Shown: positions 52,508-61,682, counted from the stretch's first letter. The stretch is DNA of 64,000 bases from Microvirga solisilvae (GCF_022808595.1 NZ_JAKUCN010000003.1:124001-188000), one strand, 5' to 3'. The notes: generated by a model not told the origin, from the letters alone. A program made the numbers and translations.

Positions 52508-53844
52508 GCGGCTGCTCCGTAGGCGAGGCCGGTTTCCTTCGCGAAGGTATCGAGGCTGTCCACGAGGACGCCCATGATCTCGTCGATCTGCTCGTCGGTG
52601 ACGATGAGCGGCGGGCAGACGAGGAAGTGATCGCCCAGGCGTCCGCCGCGCGTGCGCCGCGAATAAATGATCAGGCCCTTGTCGTAGGCGATGTCCACGA
52701 GCCTGTTATGAGCATTGAGCTCGACCGGTAGAGGCTCCATGGTATCGGTATTCGCCACGAGTTCGAAGGCAAGCAGCAGGCCCTTGCCGCGCACATCACC
52801 GACAAAAGAGTAACGCTGCATGAGCGCTTGGAGACGCGCCTTCAGCTTGTCGCCCTGCACGCGCGCCGCATCCACGAGCCCGAGACGATCGATCTCGCCG
52901 AGCACGGCGAGGCCCGCCGCGCAGGCCAGCGGATTGCCCGCATAGGTGAAGCCGTGGATGAAGCCGCCATTGTCGATGACCGCATCTGCGATGCGCCGAT
53001 CCGCGACCATCGCGCCGAGCGGCACATAGCCCGCGCCGAAGCCCTTGGAGAAGGCGATGAGGTCCGGCCGCATTTTCCAATGGTCGCAGGCGAGATATTG
53101 CCCCGTGCGCCCGGCACCGCTCATCACCTCGTCGGCGATCAGGAGAATACCGAACTCGTCGCAGATCCGGCGAATCTCCGCGTAATAGCTGTCAGGCGCC
53201 ACCAGCGCGCCGGTCGAAGCACCGCCGACCGGCTCCATGATGAAGGCCAGCACCGTCTCGGGACCCTGGCGGAGAATTTCGTCGCGCAGATAGCGGGCGT
53301 ATTTCAGGCCGCGATCACGATCGCTCAGCTCATCCCGGTCGAGATAGCAGGTCGGTGCCGGGATCTTGGGCATCTCGTGCATCATCGGCGCGAAGGGCGC
53401 GCTCATGAGCGACATGCCGGTGACGCTGAGCGCCCCGAGGCTCGACCCGTGATAGGAGGGAAAGCGCGAGATGACCTTGAAGCGCGAGGACTCGCCTTTC
53501 GCCACCGCATATTGCCGGGCGAGCTTCAGGCAGCTCTCCACCGCTTCGGACCCGCCGGAGACGAAGAAGATCCGGTCGAGGCCCGGCGGCATACGGTCTG
53601 CGATCTGGCGGGCGAATTCCTCGGCGGGCTCGTTTTCGAAATGCAGGCGGTAGCCGAAGGTGGATTTCTCCATCTGGCGGCGCATGGCCTCGAGAACCAC
53701 CGGGTTGGAATGGCCGATATTCGAGACCATCGCGCCGCTCGACCCGTCGAGATAGCGCTTGCCCGAGACGTCCCACATGTAGACGCCCTCGGCGCGGTCC
53801 AGGAGCGGGCGACGCAGCCGCGTCTGATAAAACAGGTTCGACAT
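52504..53844 (-). CDS. Class III PLP-dependent aminotransferase
   Basis: 446 residues. Moves an amino group from an omega- or beta-amino compound to a keto acid. N-terminal GVYMWDVSGKRYLDGSSGAMVSNIGHS, cofactor-side FFVSGGSEAVESCLKLARQY, aspartate in LLIADEVMSGAGRTG, PLP lysine in IAFSKGFGAGYVPLGAMV, and NPLACAAGLAVL. All catalytic elements present. It could make the beta-keto acid that BKACE cleaves. First gene of the leftward pair; divergent from the LysR gene, sharing a 150-base promoter region with a candidate LysR box. Confidence 0.93.
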   Translation of the reverse strand: MSNLFYQTRLRRPLLDRAEGVYMWDVSGKRYLDGSSGAMVSNIGHSNPVVLEAMRRQMEKSTFGYRLHFENEPAEEFARQIADRMPPGLDRIFFVSGGSEAVESCLKLARQYAVAKGESSRFKVISRFPSYHGSSLGALSVTGMSLMSAPFAPMMHEMPKIPAPTCYLDRDELSDRDRGLKYARYLRDEILRQGPETVLAFIMEPVGGASTGALVAPDSYYAEIRRICDEFGILLIADEVMSGAGRTGQYLACDHWKMRPDLIAFSKGFGAGYVPLGAMVADRRIADAVIDNGGFIHGFTYAGNPLACAAGLAVLGEIDRLGLVDAARVQGDKLKARLQALMQRYSFVGDVRGKGLLLAFELVANTDTMEPLPVELNAHNRLVDIAYDKGLIIYSRRTRGGRLGDHFLVCPPLIVTDEQIDEIMGVLVDSLDTFAKETGLAYGAAA

Positions 53845-53923
53845 GGTTCTGGTCCTATCCTTCCCGCTATGCGCGTGTTGGAAATAAGAAACATCGCTCG
53901 ACAGGAATGATCAAATAAATAGG

Positions 53924-53942
53924 ATGAACCTTCCTCATTCAT
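53924..53942. promoter_or_regulatory. Candidate LysR box between the aminotransferase and LysR genes
   Basis: ATGAACCTTCCTCATTCAT has perfect 5-base arms (ATGAA/TTCAT) and the T-N11-A form expected of LysR-type binding sites. An overlapping small palindrome TTCATGAA follows at 53938-53945. It is 80 bases upstream of the aminotransferase ATG and about 54 bases upstream of the LysR start, the usual divergent layout. Confidence 0.55.
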
Positions 53943-53995
53943 GAAAGGAATGGCCCAAAGTGACGTCGGGACGGGGGCAAAGGTTCGTATGGACC

Positions 53996-54925
53996 ATGGA
54001 CTGGAACCTGCTGCGGACCTTCATGGTCATCGTGCAGGAGAAGGGCATTACGGCGGCGGCCGAGAAGCTGCGCCTCAAGCAGCCGACGATCAGCAACGCC
54101 TTGCGTCGTCTGGAAGGGCATTTCGGCTGCCGGCTGATCGAGCGGCGTCCGGGGATCTTCGAGGTCACGCTTCCCGGCCAGCGCCTCTATGCGGAATGCG
54201 TGTCGCTGTTCGATACCGTGTCGAACCTTCATGCCCTGGTGCACGACCAGTCGGACGAGGTGACGGGCCGGGTCGAAATGGCCTTCGCAAGCCATGTGGT
54301 CTGCCCGTTCCTGGACGAGGCGGTGGCGGAGTTCCACCGGGACAATCCCCGCGTCACCTTCGCGACGACGGTGCTCTCCAGCCAGGAGGTGATTACGGCG
54401 GTGGCCCGGAAGGATGTCGCGCTCGGGGTCTGCCTGATGCACGAGCGCAATCCCAAACTGGAATTCCAGCCGCTCTACCGGGAGAGCTTCGGCTATTTTT
54501 GCGGACGCCAGCATCGCCTGTTCGGCAAGAGCGGGCTCGACCTGAAGGATTTGCGGGCCGAGCCCTATGTCTCATTCAAGACCGACCAGATGGCCGATGC
54601 CCTGTGGCCCATCGCCATGCTGCGGCAGCAGGAGGAGTTCGCCGGCCCGGTCATCGGCACCTCATCGCATCTGGAAGAGGTCAAAAGGCTCATCATCGCA
54701 GGCCTTGGCTTCGGGCCTCTCCCGATCCACGTGGTCGAGGACGATGTGCGAAAGGGGCTTCTGTGGCGGCTGCCGCCTTATGACAATCCGCCCGAGATCA
54801 CGGTCTATCTGGTCCATGATCCGGCAGCCCGGCACAGCAGGGCCGAGGCTCTCCTGCTGGAGCGTCTTCTGGCGCGGATCGATGCGACGCCGCTGGAGCA
54901 GCGCACCTATCCGGTCGCAGCTTAA
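53996..54925 (+). CDS. LysR-family transcriptional regulator
   Basis: 309 residues from the ATG at 53996. Winged HTH at the N-terminus (MDWNLLRTFMVIVQEKGITAAAEKLRLKQPTISNALRRLEGHFG) and the two-lobed effector domain (about 95-300, for example VEMAFASHVVCPFLDEAVAEFHRDNPRV and GLGFGPLPIHVVEDDV). It likely controls the divergent aminotransferase-BKACE pair and perhaps the thioesterase-deacylase pair that converges on it. Upstream in-frame codons to 53960 carry no family sequence, so the internal start is preferred. Confidence 0.93.
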   Translation: MDWNLLRTFMVIVQEKGITAAAEKLRLKQPTISNALRRLEGHFGCRLIERRPGIFEVTLPGQRLYAECVSLFDTVSNLHALVHDQSDEVTGRVEMAFASHVVCPFLDEAVAEFHRDNPRVTFATTVLSSQEVITAVARKDVALGVCLMHERNPKLEFQPLYRESFGYFCGRQHRLFGKSGLDLKDLRAEPYVSFKTDQMADALWPIAMLRQQEEFAGPVIGTSSHLEEVKRLIIAGLGFGPLPIHVVEDDVRKGLLWRLPPYDNPPEITVYLVHDPAARHSRAEALLLERLLARIDATPLEQRTYPVAA

Positions 54926-54928
54926 CTC

Positions 54929-55405
54929 TCACGCACGCTTCAGCCCGACCCTGCGGCTTGCCTGTTCAGGCCAGCCCAAGGCATCGGAGGCGAGCTTCCA
55001 GGCTTCCAGTTTCCCGAGGATGGTTTCGGGCAGTGGCGCGGAGCGGCGCAGATCGAGATTCACGTGCATGGTCACGACTTCCAGGCTCGCCGCCACGAAG
55101 TCTTCGTCGGCACTTTTGATCTGGTGGAAGAGATGGAGGCGCTTCGCGTCGTAATCGAGAAGGCGCGTCTCGATCACGAAGGGTGCGCGGGCGGGAAGCT
55201 CGCGATGGAATACCGTGTGCAATTCGAGTGCGAAGGTCGAGCAGCGCTCCCGCGCGCGGTAATCCGGATCGATCCCGATATGATGGAGCCATGCGACGGA
55301 TGCGATATCGAAGGCCGCTACATAGGCGGCGTTCGTCATGTGGCCGTTGAAGTCGATCCATTCGTCGCGAACATTCTCGCGAACCGAAATCCAGGGCGCT
55401 TCCAT
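54929..55405 (-). CDS. Hotdog-fold acyl-CoA thioesterase
   Basis: 158 residues from the ATG at 55405. The hotdog signature is WIDFNGHMTNAAYVAAFDIASVAWLHHIG, with the catalytic-type D-x-N-GHM-x-N, followed by TFALELHTVFHRELPARAPFVIETRLLDYDAKRLHLFHQI. Resembles 4-hydroxybenzoyl-CoA-type and betainyl-CoA-type thioesterases. In carnitine breakdown a thioesterase of this fold acts after a BKACE, so hydrolysis of the CoA ester made by the nearby BKACE is a natural guess. One-base overlap with the stop of the M20 gene upstream. Ends 3 bases from the convergent LysR stop. Confidence 0.88.
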   Translation of the reverse strand: MEAPWISVRENVRDEWIDFNGHMTNAAYVAAFDIASVAWLHHIGIDPDYRARERCSTFALELHTVFHRELPARAPFVIETRLLDYDAKRLHLFHQIKSADEDFVAASLEVVTMHVNLDLRRSAPLPETILGKLEAWKLASDALGWPEQASRRVGLKRA

Positions 55406-56694
55406 CAGGCTCGCTCCAGGCCGCACCATTCCGACGTGAAGAGCGCCAGAACCTCGCCGACTTCAAGAATACTGTCGAGCGACACCCATTCGTCGATGCC
55501 GTGATAGCTGCCGCCTTTCGGGCCGTAGCAGGTGGCGGGCGTTTGTCCGTAAAGCTGGAAGAAACGCACGTCGGTCGTGGCCGTGGAGGCGAGCATCATT
55601 GGCTCCGCGTGCGTGACGTTCCGATGGGCCTGCGCGAGCACGCTCATGAAGGGTGCATTGCGGTTGACGACGCATCCTTCCGCCTGGAAGCCGCGATAGG
55701 AAATTTCGATGCCTGCATGTGCCAAAGCCGGATGGCGTGCCCGCGTGGTTGCGATGCGTTCCTCCACCGCTGCCCTGACGTCTGCGAGTGGCGTGCCGGG
55801 ATAGAAACCTACCCGCACCAGCATGGTGGCGGAGCAGGGCACGGTGGAGCCCCAATCGCCACCCTCGATGCGTCCGAGATTGAAGTTGAGCGGATGGGGA
55901 TAGGTCGTGAATTCCGGATGGCGCAGCTCGGGCCTGTTCCATTCGGCCTCCATCGCCTGCAGGCCCTGGAAGAGCATGTGGCAGGCCAAGATCGCGTTCG
56001 ATCCCACGGAGGCCTCTAGCACATGGGCGGGCTTGCCGATGACGCGGATCGTCACCCACATCACGCCGACCTGCGAGGTCATGATGGTCTGGTTGAAGGG
56101 CTCGGGAATGATGGCGGCATCCGCCTTGTCGCCGCGCGCCACGCAGGCGAGCGCGCCGTTGCCGGTGCATTCCTCTTCGATCACCGATTGGAAGGAGACA
56201 GGCGCAGCGGGCGCAAAGCCCAGATCCCGAAGCGCCTCGAAGGCCAGGCAATAGGCGAGAAGGCCGGATTTCATGTCGCCCGCGCCGCGTCCGTAGAGAC
56301 GCCCATCCCGCTCAGCGAGTTCGAAGGCGGGGGTCGTCCAGAGTTCGGCCTCGCCCGGAGGCACCACGTCGATATGGCCGTTGAAGATCAGCGAACGCCC
56401 GGCCTGTCTGCCCTTTGGCTTATGCCGAGCGACCACGTTCGGGCGGTTGGTGTAATCGGAGATCACCGGTGGCGAGAAACCAGGCAAGTCGCGGATGGCG
56501 TCCACATCCACGTCGAAGGTTTCGACCGCAAGACCCATGCCCTCGAAGATCTCCGCCATGATCTCCTGCCCCGGCAGCTCGCGGCCGAGGGTGGTATCGG
56601 CGCGAACGAGCCGGCGAAGGCGCTCGACGACCTCGCTGCGTCTGGCCGCGATGGCCTTGCGCAGATCATTTCGGAAGGCTTGGTCCTGGTGCAT
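55405..56694 (-). CDS. M20-family deacylase (ArgE/DapE type)
   Basis: 429 residues. Zinc-dependent amidohydrolase that removes acyl groups from N-acyl amines. Metal motifs: IFNGHIDVVPPGEAE, GRGAGDMKSGL, and the glutamate pair in QSVIEEECTGNG; later TIRVIGKPAHVLEASVG and the C-terminal YGPKGGSYHGIDEWV (H ligand). Close to annotated N-acetylornithine or succinyl-diaminopimelate deacylases, but its context with an aminotransferase, a BKACE and a thioesterase suggests a catabolic substrate. One-base overlap couples it to the thioesterase. Confidence 0.92.
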   Translation of the reverse strand: MHQDQAFRNDLRKAIAARRSEVVERLRRLVRADTTLGRELPGQEIMAEIFEGMGLAVETFDVDVDAIRDLPGFSPPVISDYTNRPNVVARHKPKGRQAGRSLIFNGHIDVVPPGEAELWTTPAFELAERDGRLYGRGAGDMKSGLLAYCLAFEALRDLGFAPAAPVSFQSVIEEECTGNGALACVARGDKADAAIIPEPFNQTIMTSQVGVMWVTIRVIGKPAHVLEASVGSNAILACHMLFQGLQAMEAEWNRPELRHPEFTTYPHPLNFNLGRIEGGDWGSTVPCSATMLVRVGFYPGTPLADVRAAVEERIATTRARHPALAHAGIEISYRGFQAEGCVVNRNAPFMSVLAQAHRNVTHAEPMMLASTATTDVRFFQLYGQTPATCYGPKGGSYHGIDEWVSLDSILEVGEVLALFTSEWCGLERA

Positions 56695-57091
56695 GGGATC
56701 CTCAGGGAGGAAGAAGAGGAGGGAAGAGCACAGCCGGGCCTTGAGGTCCCGTCAAATAGAAACGACCAATGGATTGCATTCGCCTGTGCTATGAAGGGGC
56801 TTTGTGGCCATTCAGCATAACAATCGAAGCTATTTTAAATATCTATTTGCGAAATGCCCTTAGCGCGCTTCTCTTAGAGCGTCTGGGGAAAGTGTAGGGT
56901 CTATCCCTCATAGCAAAAATGCAGCCTCACCCTGAGGAGGACCGCTAGGTCCGTCTCGAAGGGCGAGGCGTCTCCAGCGCCCACTGGCTCCTCCTTCGAG
57001 ACGCCGCTTTGCGGCTCCTCAGGATGAGGGCTGTGAATTTTGTGAGGCGCTCTGAGAGTCTGGAAACACAACAAGTGACTGCAGGGGGATT
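56695..57091. other. Divergent promoter region with palindromic repeat
   Basis: 397 bases without a gene between the deacylase (leftward) and the dimethylformamidase-like gene (rightward). The left third is AT-rich (56810-56860, TTAAATATCTATTTGCG) and probably holds promoters; the right part is the palindrome at 56923-57032. The last 50 bases before 57092 contain GCAGGGGGATT, the ribosome-binding site. Confidence 0.7.
56923..57032. repeat. Palindromic repeat, CCTCA-CCTGAGG family
   Basis: Outer arms AGCCTCACCCTGAGGAGG (56923-56940) and CTCCTCAGGATGAGGGCT (57015-57032); inner arms GTCTCGAAGG (56953-56962) and CCTTCGAGAC (56993-57002). A 110-base fold-back of the CCTGAGG...CTTCGAGACG kind seen widely between genes of this order (from memory). 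Confidence 0.75.
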
Positions 57092-58738
57092 ATGGAAATC
57101 ATGACGGACAAGAGCTTTCCCGATTTCGGCCTGACCCCCGAGGAGCGCCGCCGCGCCGTGTTCGGCCATTATTACGAACAGCCCGGCATGGACGGAGCCC
57201 GGGGCGAGATCTGGTGCTATACCGACCGCTATTCCTATCGCGCCGGAGAGACTGTCAGGCTCTTTGTCAGCTCCACGGCTGAGCGCTACCGGCTTAAGAT
57301 CGTGCGCGACGGCGGTCGCGAGACGTTGGTTTCAACCGTCGAGGGTTTGAGCGCCCGCTGGCAGGATACGCCGGATCAATGCTCCGTCACCGGCTGCGGC
57401 TGGATGGATTCGCACGCCTTCCGCATCCCGACCGAGTGGCCCTCGGGCGCCTATCGCATCACCCTGACGGCGGAGGGCCGCGACGGAAGGCTCATCACCT
57501 GTCATCATCTCTTCATCCTGCGTCCCGATGCAGGAGCAAAGCGCGGACGCGTCCTGCAGGTGGCGGCGACCGGCACCTGGACCGCCTACAACACCTGGGG
57601 CGGTTCCAACTCCTACCAGGGCATCACCGGCCCGCAGCGGAACCAGTACGCGCCCGTGGTCAGCATCGAGCGGCCGTTCTGCCGCGGCTTCGTGGTGCTG
57701 CCGCCGGATGCTCCGCGCGTGCCCTTGGATGTTCCGATCCCACCCGCCATGACGCCGCGCTATCCGCATATGGAATGGGCCTATGCGCGTGGCTACAGCA
57801 AGAAATACACGTCCTCCGGCTGGGCGAGCTACGACAGCCATTTCTTCCGCTGGGCGGAGCGCGCCGGTTACCAGGTCGATCTCGCGAGCCAGCACGAACT
57901 GCATTTCACGCCGGAGATCCTCGACGGCTATGACTGCATCGTCTGCGTGGGCCACGACGAATACTGGACCTGGGAGATGCGCGACGCGGTCGAGGCCTAT
58001 GTGCGCAAGGGCGGCAATGTCGCGCGCTTTGCCGGCAACTTCATGTGGCAGACGCGGCTCGAGGACGAAGGCCGCCGTCAGGTCTGCTACAAGTATCGTG
58101 TCGAGGAGGACCCGATCCTCCAAAGTGGCGATCCAAGGCGACTGAGCACGTCTTGGGAAGATCCGCGCGTCGGCCGTCCGGGCTCCGAGACCTTCGGGCT
58201 TCTCGCGACGCGCGGGCTCTATGTCGGCTGGGGCGGCTGCGCGCCGCGCGGCGTTCGCGGCTTCCCAATCTATCGGCCCGAGCATTGGGCCTTCGCCGGA
58301 ACGGGCATCTATTACGGCGATCTGCTCGGAGCGGATTCGCATGTCTTCGGATACGAGGTCGATGGCCTCGACTACGTGATCGAGAACGGCCTGCCGCGTC
58401 CCGCTGATGACAGCGGTGCGCCGGAGGGCCTCCAGATCCTCGGGCTCGGTATGTCGTCCCTCAAGGAAGAGAGCGCCGATATTCCGGCGGATGACCAGTT
58501 CCTCTCCGACGAGGATGCGCTTTTCGTCGCCCGCACTCTCGTGGGCAACGACGGTCCCGAGGCGGTCGAGAAGATCAAGCGCGGTGCCGGCATGATCGTC
58601 AATTTCTCCATGGGCCGGGGTGAGGTATTCCACGCGGGCAGCTGCGAATGGGTCGCGGGCCTGCTGCGGCAGGACCCCATGGTCGAACGCGTGACTGCCA
58701 ATGTTCTCGATCATTATCTGGGTGGACACAAAGCATGA
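57092..58738 (+). CDS. N,N-dimethylformamidase large-subunit-like protein
   Basis: 548 residues, ATG at 57092 with AGGGGG 5 bases upstream. An N-terminal beta-sandwich region (about 30-150; YSYRAGETVRLFVSS, SGAYRITLTAEGRD) is followed by a large domain with TWTAYNTWGGSNSYQG, SYDSHFFRWAERAGY, VCVGHDEYWTWEMRDAVEAYVRKGGNVARFAGNF and a C-terminal NFSMGRGEVFHAGSCEW. These are typical of the DMFase beta (large) subunit family, iron-dependent amidases. Characterised DMFase is ~760 residues and needs a small subunit; this one is shorter and no small-subunit gene is visible. Substrate unknown. The stop overlaps the next GNAT gene (ATGA). Confidence 0.85.
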   Translation: MEIMTDKSFPDFGLTPEERRRAVFGHYYEQPGMDGARGEIWCYTDRYSYRAGETVRLFVSSTAERYRLKIVRDGGRETLVSTVEGLSARWQDTPDQCSVTGCGWMDSHAFRIPTEWPSGAYRITLTAEGRDGRLITCHHLFILRPDAGAKRGRVLQVAATGTWTAYNTWGGSNSYQGITGPQRNQYAPVVSIERPFCRGFVVLPPDAPRVPLDVPIPPAMTPRYPHMEWAYARGYSKKYTSSGWASYDSHFFRWAERAGYQVDLASQHELHFTPEILDGYDCIVCVGHDEYWTWEMRDAVEAYVRKGGNVARFAGNFMWQTRLEDEGRRQVCYKYRVEEDPILQSGDPRRLSTSWEDPRVGRPGSETFGLLATRGLYVGWGGCAPRGVRGFPIYRPEHWAFAGTGIYYGDLLGADSHVFGYEVDGLDYVIENGLPRPADDSGAPEGLQILGLGMSSLKEESADIPADDQFLSDEDALFVARTLVGNDGPEAVEKIKRGAGMIVNFSMGRGEVFHAGSCEWVAGLLRQDPMVERVTANVLDHYLGGHKA

Positions 58739-59199
58739 GTGCCATGATCCGCAACGCCAATCCGGACGATCTCGGCACGGTCGCGTTCATGCTGCAGCAA
58801 CTGGGGCATCACGTGGGTTACAAGCCGAAGGTGACCGCTGAAGACCTTATGGCTTTCGGCCCGCATGGGCGAGGCGACTTCACGATCCTGGTGGCGGAAG
58901 TCGAGGGCAACATTCTCGGCATCCTGCTCTATTCCATCGTGTTCTCGGCTTGGCGCGGACGCCCGGGGATTTACGTGTCGGATATCTTCGTCGCCGACGC
59001 CGCGCGCGGCCTCGGCCTTGGCACGCAGCTTATGCGCGCCGCCATCGCCGGCGAGCTACCGCGCGGCGCCGCCTATCTCAAGCTCGAGGTCGACCGCAAG
59101 AACGAGACGGGCCTCGGCTTCTACGAAAAGCGCGGCTTCCGACGCAGCGATTCCGACCACACGATGGTTATGGAAGAAGCGATGATGCGGCAGCTGTGA
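58735..59199 (+). CDS. GNAT-family N-acetyltransferase, diamine-acetyltransferase-like
   Basis: 154 residues from the ATG at 58735. Opening IRNANPDDLGTVAFMLQQLGHHVGYKPKVTAEDL, central YVSDIFVADAARGLGLGTQLMRAAIAG (acetyl-CoA loop ARGLGLGTQL) and LEVDRKNETGLGFYEKRGF at the end. The VSDIFV-N-x-x-x-R-x-x-G order resembles spermidine/diamine acetyltransferases. It overlaps the dimethylformamidase-like gene by 4 bases (ATGA), so the pair is coupled and may act on related amines; that is inference. Confidence 0.88.
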   Translation: MSAMIRNANPDDLGTVAFMLQQLGHHVGYKPKVTAEDLMAFGPHGRGDFTILVAEVEGNILGILLYSIVFSAWRGRPGIYVSDIFVADAARGLGLGTQLMRAAIAGELPRGAAYLKLEVDRKNETGLGFYEKRGFRRSDSDHTMVMEEAMMRQL

Positions 59200-59294
59200 A
59201 TGCGGGGGTTCGGCATACGAGCCGATCACCTCACCCTAAGCCAGCGCATCACGCAAGGGATGCCGCCGTCGCCGTTAAACCGCAGAAAACGCCG

Positions 59295-60404
59295 CTATTG
59301 TGATGCCGGCTCGTCCTGATGATGCCGGCTATTTGTGGGGTTTTGCTGCAACCATTCCACCAGAAGCACATAGCTGACGGCGAGAAGCACGGGGCCGACG
59401 AATAAGCCGAGAAGCCCATCGACGATCACGCCGCCGATGACGCCCAGCAGAATGACCGGCATGGGCACGTCCAGTCCTCTGCCGAGCATCAATGGTCTCA
59501 AAAGATTGTCGCTCAGTCCGACAACGATGTTCCAGACGAGAAAGATGATGGCCACCTGCGTCGCCTCGGTCGCGAAGACATAGATGACGACGGGAAGCAC
59601 CAGCAAAAGCAAGGGGATCTGCATGATTCCCAGCAAGAGCGCGATGAGCGTCAGAGGACCGGCAGCCTGAAGCCCGATGACGAAGAAGCCGACACCTAAG
59701 AGCATCGCCTGGATGAGTGCCACGCCAACCACTCCGAGTCCGACACCGCGAATCGTGGCCGCGGTCAACGCCACCAACTGAACTGCGCGCGTCGTGCTTC
59801 CGGTGACACGGACCAGCAAACGGCGGGCGAACTCGGCAGCCCCCTTGCCATAGGCGATGAGCACGGCGGCAATCGCGAATGAAAGAACGAATGACAGCTC
59901 TCCAAGGGCCAAGCCGCCGGCGAACGACCCCAGCCAGGTCAGGGGGCCGCTCAGGAGATGGCCGTATTTGGTGAGAGCCGCTGGCAGGTTGGTGGCGACA
60001 AGAGCCCAGATCTCCGTCAGCTTTTTGCCGATCAGCGGGGCGCTATCGAGCCATAGCGGCGGCGGCGGCATGATTAACTCGCGGCTCTGCAAGCTCGAGA
60101 TCAGCGAGTAGAGTGACGTCGCAAGCGATGTCACCACGATGACCATCGGTCCCAACATGACCGCAACGCCGATCACCCCTATCAGCAGCGCCGACCAGCG
60201 CTGCCCAAGATAGGCGGCGAGGCGCAGGTGCAGCGGATACAGCATCACCGCCAGAATCGCAGACCACATCAGAATGAAAGCAAACGGCAGCACGATTCGG
60301 GCGCAGGCATAAACAAGCACAGCCACCAGCCCGATCCGAAGCGTGGTGTCGAACATGGTCGACGATTCGGGTCCGGTGCCAAGGTCGGGCGCATTCTGGT
60401 CCAT
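59295..60404 (-). CDS. AI-2E family transporter (PerM-like)
   Basis: 369 residues from the ATG at 60404, chosen because AAGGGG lies 9 bases upstream; an ATG at 60425 is possible. About eight transmembrane segments: LVAVLVYACARIVLPFAFIL, AVMLYPLHLRL, ALLIGVIGVAVMLGPMVIVV, then GELSFVLSFAIAAVLIAY, GVGLGVVGVALIQAMLLGVGFFVIG and a C-terminal VPMPVILLGVIGGVIVDGLLGLFVGPVLLAVSYVLLV. The family includes TqsA and sodium/proton antiporters; the true substrate of this one cannot be told. Isolated leftward gene. Confidence 0.92.
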   Translation of the reverse strand: MDQNAPDLGTGPESSTMFDTTLRIGLVAVLVYACARIVLPFAFILMWSAILAVMLYPLHLRLAAYLGQRWSALLIGVIGVAVMLGPMVIVVTSLATSLYSLISSLQSRELIMPPPPLWLDSAPLIGKKLTEIWALVATNLPAALTKYGHLLSGPLTWLGSFAGGLALGELSFVLSFAIAAVLIAYGKGAAEFARRLLVRVTGSTTRAVQLVALTAATIRGVGLGVVGVALIQAMLLGVGFFVIGLQAAGPLTLIALLLGIMQIPLLLLVLPVVIYVFATEATQVAIIFLVWNIVVGLSDNLLRPLMLGRGLDVPMPVILLGVIGGVIVDGLLGLFVGPVLLAVSYVLLVEWLQQNPTNSRHHQDEPASQ

Positions 60405-60550
60405 CGATTCGTCCCCTTGCACCATCCCACGCTACGTTCTCGCGCATTCGCGGAAACGCGCGCTTCTGTGTGCAAACAGCCCCCATCCGCCTAGGACTCG
60501 TTTACACATGAGGGGAGGCTCGGCTTCGCTGAATATATCGGGACGACAGC

Positions 60551-60805
60551 TCAGCGTCTGCCCACCCGATTGACCGGACCGCCACGGTTCATCGGTGTTC
60601 CAGGCCGCACTCCAACACCTGGAGCACCGACGCCCGGGGTCACCACGGCGCGCGCGACCGGCCGCGGCCTCAACACAACGCCGGGCCGCACGACACAGCC
60701 GACAGGATAGTTGATGTACTGGCAGTAAACCACGGCACTGGCCTCCTCAGTACTCGCGGCGATGAATCCAGCGATGAGCGCCGACAAGGCGATCAGGAGC
60801 TTCAT
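60551..60805 (-). CDS. Small secreted Pro/Val/Gly-rich protein
   Basis: 84 residues with a signal peptide (MKLLIALSALIAGFIAAS, cleavage about residue 24). The mature part is YCQYINYPVGCVVRPGVVLRPRP followed by repeats of VxPGVGxPGVG and RPGTPMNRGG. Two cysteines nine residues apart in the opening. Homologous short proteins of Hyphomicrobiales begin with the same YCQY-x-YP-x-GC-VVRPGVVLRPR pattern from memory; no function is known. Expected in the periplasm or surface. RBS AGGAGG-like AAGGAGGC lies upstream of the ATG. Confidence 0.75.
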   Translation of the reverse strand: MKLLIALSALIAGFIAASTEEASAVVYCQYINYPVGCVVRPGVVLRPRPVARAVVTPGVGAPGVGVRPGTPMNRGGPVNRVGRR

Positions 60806-61211
<406 letters not shown>

Positions 61212-61388
61212 GGTCGGTTCAAGACCAAGCGGGCCGATTTTTAGGCCTCCCGGCTTGGGTCGTCAATCGGCCAGAGGGGCCGGGAAAGGCCGTCTTTCGG
61301 AGGAGGGCGCCGGCTTTTGTGCCTTGACGGGTTGTTCAGCCCCGCTTGGAAGGTTACATGAGCAACGCCCGATCCTGACAGGTTTCCC

Positions 61389-61679
61389 ATGCGCGCGCTT
61401 CTTGAAGTCATTTTGATTGCCTTGCAGATCTACAGCTACCTCATCATCGCCTCGGCGATCTTGAGCTGGCTCGTCGCCTTCAACGTGGTCAATACCCGCA
61501 GCGAGTTCGTCCGTTCGGTCTGGAAATTCCTGGATGCGGTGACCGAGCCGGCCCTGCGCCCGATCCGCAGCATCATGCCCAATCTCGGCGGCGTCGATAT
61601 CTCGCCCGTGATCCTGATCCTGCTCATCATTTTCATCCAGAAGCTGATCGTCGATTACCTGATGCCGATCGCCTTCTAA
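61389..61679 (+). CDS. yggT: YggT family membrane protein
   Basis: 96 residues. Two transmembrane stretches with the family pattern: ILIALQIYSYLIIASAILSWLV then a loop with EPALRPIRSIMPNLGGVDISPVILILLIIFIQKLIV. YggT proteins are widely conserved; roles in osmotic shock survival and division-site or photosystem assembly are proposed. Neighbours DUF167 and folD follow in a tight run (gaps of 3 bases each), a common alphaproteobacterial arrangement. ATG at 61389. Confidence 0.93.
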   Translation: MRALLEVILIALQIYSYLIIASAILSWLVAFNVVNTRSEFVRSVWKFLDAVTEPALRPIRSIMPNLGGVDISPVILILLIIFIQKLIVDYLMPIAF

Positions 61680-61682
61680 GGG

